Of a stretch of DNA of 8,963 bases, positions 6,048 through 8,963 are shown in pieces. The position numbers were made by a program, and so were the translations under genes. The notes beneath the pieces were generated by a model. The model did no database searches. It was not told the DNA's origin and worked only from the letters and a program-made list of their open reading frames with translations. Every line of letters starts with the position of its first letter. Position 1 is the stretch's first letter. Source of the stretch: SAR202 cluster bacterium (GTDB taxonomy: Bacteria > Chloroflexota > Dehalococcoidia > Lucifugimonadales > UBA3495); the NCBI GenBank assembly GCA_009392095.1, contig VFHF01000214.1, forward strand, positions 1 to 8,963, written 5' to 3'.

Positions 6048-6086
6048 GTCCGGCTGGCAGCCGATCTGTGACGGTTGTTCGATGGC

Positions 6087-6284
6087 CTAGCCGTTGTGGG
6101 TTTTCGTCGTCGCGAGGATGTTGGCCTTCATATCCAGGTCCACCTCGTGCACGGAAGTGAGGTGTTCCATCATGTCTTTTACTACGTCGTCGTCCGACGC
6201 GCCTTTAGCGACATAGCGGCAACCCTTGCCGGAAGCGTTGATAGCCAGCGAAAGCAGAGCGTTGCAACGTGCGAATCTAACCAT
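6087..6284 (-). CDS. DUF1059-like small protein (65 aa)
   Basis: The core GKGCRYVAKGASDDDVVKDM, then MEHLTSVHEVD, matches the DUF1059 pattern of C-x-[FY]-x-A-x-G, an acidic stretch, and EH...VH. Its conserved Cys and His residues (C22, H41, H46, possibly C7) suggest a small metal-binding or redox protein, but function is unknown. In typical members the first Cys is about 6-8 residues before the second; here C7 and C22 are 14 residues apart, so the N-terminal part is divergent. The ATG at 6284 has AGGAG (6291-6295) 6 nt upstream. It stands alone between its own leader and the shared terminator at 6017-6047. Confidence 0.72.
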   Translation of the reverse strand: MVRFARCNALLSLAINASGKGCRYVAKGASDDDVVKDMMEHLTSVHEVDLDMKANILATTKTHNG

Positions 6285-6467
6285 CTTAATCTCCTAACGT
6301 TGTTGGCCTGACTAACTCGTCTGGCCCCAACCTGGCGAAATTTTGTTGCAATCAACCGGCAATCAGGGCTTTTTAGGCCCATGATCTAGCCAAGCCGTGT
6401 CACTGCAACCGACCCTAGTTTACTCGACAGAACTCAACTCGTCCACAGGTAATTGCCTTGCAATCGG
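6285..6467. other. Intergenic stretch between the lipoprotein gene and the DUF1059-like gene
   Basis: No gene is seen. It contains two short hairpins, GGGC...GCCC (6366-6380) and ATTGC-CTT-GCAAT (6452-6464), the second just beyond the lipoprotein stop codon. Neither has a T-tract on the minus strand. No clear -35/-10 pair for the DUF1059-like gene stood out. Confidence 0.4.
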
Positions 6468-6959
6468 TCATGAACCCGATTTTTTGCGGGCAAGCCGGGC
6501 AAATGCCCACACGTTGTCCGCCTGTTGGTCTCCGCTCAGGGTGATGCGCACCAACGCCCGCCCTTCGACAAAGAATAAAGTAGACGCATCTTCTCCGTGC
6601 AATTTTTCACTCAGCACCCCGGAATTGTCTTCAAAACCTTTCATCGGTTCCGGTGTAACTCCCTGGGATATCTGGTCCTGTTTGATCCCCGCCAAGATCG
6701 TAAACGCAATGTCTTCGTCTGCGAAGAGCACAAGACTCTCTAAAAGTGTGAAATCAGGGCTGGTCAACTCCACTTGGACCGCAGGTTCGTCCAGGTTGGT
6801 TTCCCTGTCATCTCGGTCGGTCTCGGTGACTTCAGTGTTCGGGAAATCTTCGGGCCCCAACAGCAGGTCCTGTGGCGGTGTCGGGCCGCTGGAACAGGCC
6901 GCCAGCAACACGGCGAACAGAGACAGGAGGACTATGGGCGCCACATGCCGCATACGCAT
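6468..6959 (-). CDS. Lipoprotein of unknown function (163 aa)
   Basis: The N-terminus MRMRHV is followed by a hydrophobic segment (residues 7-21) ending in a textbook lipobox LAAC (19-22), so the mature protein starts at C22 and is membrane-anchored outside the cell. After a short Ser/Gly/Pro and acidic linker (23-58), residues about 60-160 look like one compact alpha/beta domain (VQVELTSPDFTLLESLVLF to FFVEGRALVRITL). No enzyme motif or family is recognised. The ATG at 6959 shares its A with the hyuB stop codon (TAATG), so translation is probably coupled to hyuB. The function may be linked to the HyuB pathway or the membrane, but only by position. Shadow frames on the opposite strand, including one of about 200 codons, are not genes: they lack family resemblance and overlap this protein fully. 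Confidence 0.85.
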   Translation of the reverse strand: MRMRHVAPIVLLSLFAVLLAACSSGPTPPQDLLLGPEDFPNTEVTETDRDDRETNLDEPAVQVELTSPDFTLLESLVLFADEDIAFTILAGIKQDQISQGVTPEPMKGFEDNSGVLSEKLHGEDASTLFFVEGRALVRITLSGDQQADNVWAFARLARKKSGS

Positions 6960-8557
6960 TAGGGATTTTGCTCCCCCTCAGGTGCGCCCCATCCGCCCGC
7001 GCCCGGAGTTCGGATGCTAATCACATCCCCTGCTTTAACATCTATCAGTTCCTTGCCAGCCAGGGTGATTTCTTCGTACCCGCCTCGCAACAACACATTC
7101 TCGCCCGGCTCTCCGTGATGTCCGCCGTGGTAGCCGGGAGGGGGCAATTTGCGCCGCTCCGACATCAACGTAACCCTGGCGGGGGCCAAAAACTCCACTT
7201 CGCGGATGACGCCGTCTCCACCTTTGAACTTTCCGTCTCCGCCAGAACCGCGCCGCACTGCGTAACGCTTCAGACGCAAAGGAAAGGCGAACTCCATCGC
7301 TTCAACAGGCGTGTTCATGGTATTTGTCATGTGGGTGTGGATGGCGGATATGCCGTCTTTGTCTGGCCTACCGCCCATGCCCCCGGCGATGGTCTCATAG
7401 TAGACGAATGGTTTGTTCCGTACCGGGTCATGGCCGCCGATTATCATGTTGTTCATGGTGCCCTGGCTCGCCGCCGGGATAACATCAGGAAGGGCCTGGG
7501 CCAGAGCTCCGAATAAGACGTCGGTTATCCGTTGGGACGTTTCTACGTTGCCTGCCGCCACGCCGCGTTGAGGTTCTGGGTTAACTAGAGTCCCGATCGG
7601 GGTGATGATGTTTAACGGACGAAAGCAACCTTGGTTGGCCGGGGCCTGTTCATCCAGAAGACAGCGCACCACGTAAAGACAGGCTGAACTCGTCACCGCC
7701 ACTGGAGCGTTGATGCAGCCCGGCCGTTGCGGCGAGGTGCCGGTGAAATCAATCGTCATCTCTTCGCCGGCCACTGTGATGGCCACGATTATCGGCACCA
7801 ACTCTTGGGACAGGCCGTCGTCGTCCATGTAATCGGTCTCTTCGTAGCGGCCGTCGGGGATCTTGGCGATGGCCCGGCGGGTTACCCGTTCCGAGTAATC
7901 CAACAGGGCTGACATATGCTCCAGCGTTTCGGCCAGCCCGTAGCGCTCAGTCACTTCCCGCATGCGCTGCTCGCCGACTTTGATAGCCGCGGTCTGGGCG
8001 GCCAGGTCTCCCTTACGCTCGTCAGGGGTGCGGGAGTTGCGGCAGATCAATTGAATGACCTCTTGGTTCAACCGGCCCCGCCGGGCCAGTTTGATGGGGG
8101 GGATGATTGTCCCCTCTTGATACAGCTCCGTGGACAAAGGGAGGGAGCCCGGGGTCATGCCGCCAACATCGGCATGATGACCTCGGTTGGCCACAAACCC
8201 GGCCAACTCCTTCTTGCCGTCACTCTCGGCGTAGATCGGGGCGACCATGGTGATGTCAGGTAGGTGGCTGCCACCCATGTAAGGGTCATTGAGCATCACT
8301 ATGTCCCCGGGGTTCAGAGAATCCGGGAATACTTCAAGGGCGGCTTTGACGGACGCGGGCATGGCGCCCAGATGCACTGGAATATCTGCTGCCTGGGCGA
8401 CCATGTTGCCTTGGGGATCGAACACGGCGCAGGAGAAATCCCGGCGTTCCTTGATGTTGGGGGAGTAGGCGGTTCGTTGCAGGGCCACGCCCATCTCTTC
8501 GGCCACAGACTCGAACTTGCTTTTCAAAACTTGCAGGCTAACCGGGTCTACGGACAT
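6959..8557 (-). CDS. hyuB: Hydantoinase B / 5-oxoprolinase family protein HyuB (532 aa)
   Basis: This is a full-length HyuB-family protein. Landmarks are the N-terminal DPVSLQVLKSKFESVAEEMG, DFSCAVFDPQGNMVAQA and IPVHLGAMPASV. They continue with PGDIVMLNDPYMGGSHLPD, NRGHHADVGG, the central DFTGTSPQ and GCFRPLNIITP, and the C-terminal GGDG and IRTPGAGGWGAP. The family hydrolyses cyclic amides such as hydantoins or 5-oxoproline, or acts as one subunit of ATP-dependent oxoprolinase or acetone-carboxylase-like enzymes, normally together with HyuA. No hyuA is present in the window, so the substrate is uncertain. The ATG at 8557 has AGAGG (8564-8568) 6 nt upstream. The PIG-L-type gene ends 47 nt upstream, and the lipoprotein ATG overlaps the stop by one base, so the three probably form one operon. 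Confidence 0.93.
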   Translation of the reverse strand: MSVDPVSLQVLKSKFESVAEEMGVALQRTAYSPNIKERRDFSCAVFDPQGNMVAQAADIPVHLGAMPASVKAALEVFPDSLNPGDIVMLNDPYMGGSHLPDITMVAPIYAESDGKKELAGFVANRGHHADVGGMTPGSLPLSTELYQEGTIIPPIKLARRGRLNQEVIQLICRNSRTPDERKGDLAAQTAAIKVGEQRMREVTERYGLAETLEHMSALLDYSERVTRRAIAKIPDGRYEETDYMDDDGLSQELVPIIVAITVAGEEMTIDFTGTSPQRPGCINAPVAVTSSACLYVVRCLLDEQAPANQGCFRPLNIITPIGTLVNPEPQRGVAAGNVETSQRITDVLFGALAQALPDVIPAASQGTMNNMIIGGHDPVRNKPFVYYETIAGGMGGRPDKDGISAIHTHMTNTMNTPVEAMEFAFPLRLKRYAVRRGSGGDGKFKGGDGVIREVEFLAPARVTLMSERRKLPPPGYHGGHHGEPGENVLLRGGYEEITLAGKELIDVKAGDVISIRTPGAGGWGAPEGEQNP

Positions 8558-8604
8558 CTGTTACCTCTTGGAATTGGTCGGAAATTTGGCCGGGACAGGC
8601 CATC

Positions 8605-8963
8605 TTAGATCAGGTCTGCCAGGATATCTTCTTGAGGTTCGCCGTTCGAAGGTTGAGCGAGATAGAAATACTCAGTGCTCATCCACGCGTTCATAAATTC
8701 AGGTGCAAGTGAACTGAATGGCCCGTTGGGGTCCAACTGAGTCTTGTGGTGATTCAATGATTCCTTCTTGATCTCAACGTGATCCGAAACATCCCTTACG
8801 GTGGTCACATAGTCGTCGGGTGAGCCGATATCCTCCAACGCTTCCTTTGCGAAGGGCGGAGTTATCCCAGCGTCGATCATCTCTTCCCACAGTTTTTTGA
8901 AATTGGCCCTAGGAAAGCATACGTAATAGAGGAGAGGCCGATTTACTGTCATGGACTCGACAA
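8605..8963 (-). CDS. PIG-L (LmbE-like) family deacetylase, C-terminal fragment cut by the window edge
   Basis: The frame is open to the right edge, so the ATG at 8952 is probably internal and the visible 119 or so codons are the C-terminal part. RPLLYYVCFPRANF followed by a short helix, then the segment DYVTTVRDVSDHVEIKKESL with NHHKTQ, resembles the end of PIG-L deacetylases, where a strand is followed by 'T..DVS...K..AL..H.SQ'. These zinc enzymes remove acetyl groups from N-acetylglucosamine-type substrates, for example in glycoconjugate or mycothiol-like thiol metabolism. The zinc-binding HxDD motif would lie outside the window, so the assignment rests on the C-terminal pattern alone. No ribosome site precedes the 8952 ATG. 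It is the first gene of the visible PIG-L/hyuB/lipoprotein run. Confidence 0.72.
   Translation of the reverse strand, partial: VESMTVNRPLLYYVCFPRANFKKLWEEMIDAGITPPFAKEALEDIGSPDDYVTTVRDVSDHVEIKKESLNHHKTQLDPNGPFSSLAPEFMNAWMSTEYFYLAQPSNGEPQEDILADLI

Noticed and set aside
6366..6380. GGGC...GCCC hairpin as a terminator of the lipoprotein gene
   Set aside because: The stem is only about 4 bp with no following T-run on the minus strand.
6397..7020. Open frame of about 207 codons on plus
   Set aside because: It is antisense to the lipoprotein and the hyuB end. Its composition is Ser-rich with no recognisable domain, and the minus-strand proteins are clearly real.
6872..7516. Open frame of about 214 codons on plus
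   Set aside because: It is antisense to the well-conserved C-terminal half of HyuB and has no family resemblance.
8950..8952. ATG at 8952 as the true start of the right-edge gene
   Set aside because: The frame stays open to the window edge, the visible part looks like a C-terminus of a longer family, and there is not enough upstream sequence to show a ribosome site.

Overview
The window looks like a chromosomal segment of a bacterium, most likely a member of the Chloroflexota (Dehalococcoidia / SAR202-like). This placement is an inference. It rests on the gene mix (double zinc-ribbon protein, UbiD family, HyuB, PIG-L deacetylase, lipoproteins), moderate-to-high GC and mixed ATG/GTG/TTG starts, not on a marker gene. 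No rRNA, tRNA, insertion sequence, phage gene or CRISPR array was seen.

Layout, left to right. Positions 1-196 (minus) hold the first 65 codons of a UbiD-family decarboxylase that runs off the left edge. A perfect hairpin terminator (335-366) separates it from a 104-aa double zinc-ribbon protein (391-705, minus). That gene has its own candidate promoter and a leader of about 135 nt. About 270 bases (853-1121) then carry no gene. Next is a molybdate ABC importer operon, modA-modB-modC (3944 down to 1122, minus). It is divergent from a one-component regulator (4010-5152, plus) with an Xre-type helix-turn-helix joined to a molybdate-binding-protein-like domain. The 65-bp gap between modA and the regulator holds two almost completely overlapping divergent promoters and an inverted repeat, CTTGAT-N5-ATCAAG, that touches both.

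Downstream on plus are a Lin0512-family protein (5241-5591) and a small cupin (5633-5983). They have their own strong promoter and end at a bidirectional terminator (6017-6047). Facing them on minus is a short DUF1059-like protein (6087-6284). The right third (minus) reads as one operon entering from the right edge: the C-terminal part of a PIG-L-family deacetylase (8605-8963), hydantoinase B/oxoprolinase subunit hyuB (6959-8557), and a 163-aa lipoprotein of unknown function (6468-6959) whose ATG shares one base with the hyuB stop codon.

How the genes work together. ModA (a lipoprotein on the outer face of the membrane), ModB and ModC should import molybdate, or tungstate, for molybdenum-cofactor enzymes; none of those enzymes is encoded here. 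The divergent regulator very probably senses the same oxyanion inside the cell and controls the shared promoter region. This sensor-plus-promoter arrangement is the most interesting element of the window. The roles of the Lin0512, cupin, DUF1059 and lipoprotein genes cannot be fixed from sequence.
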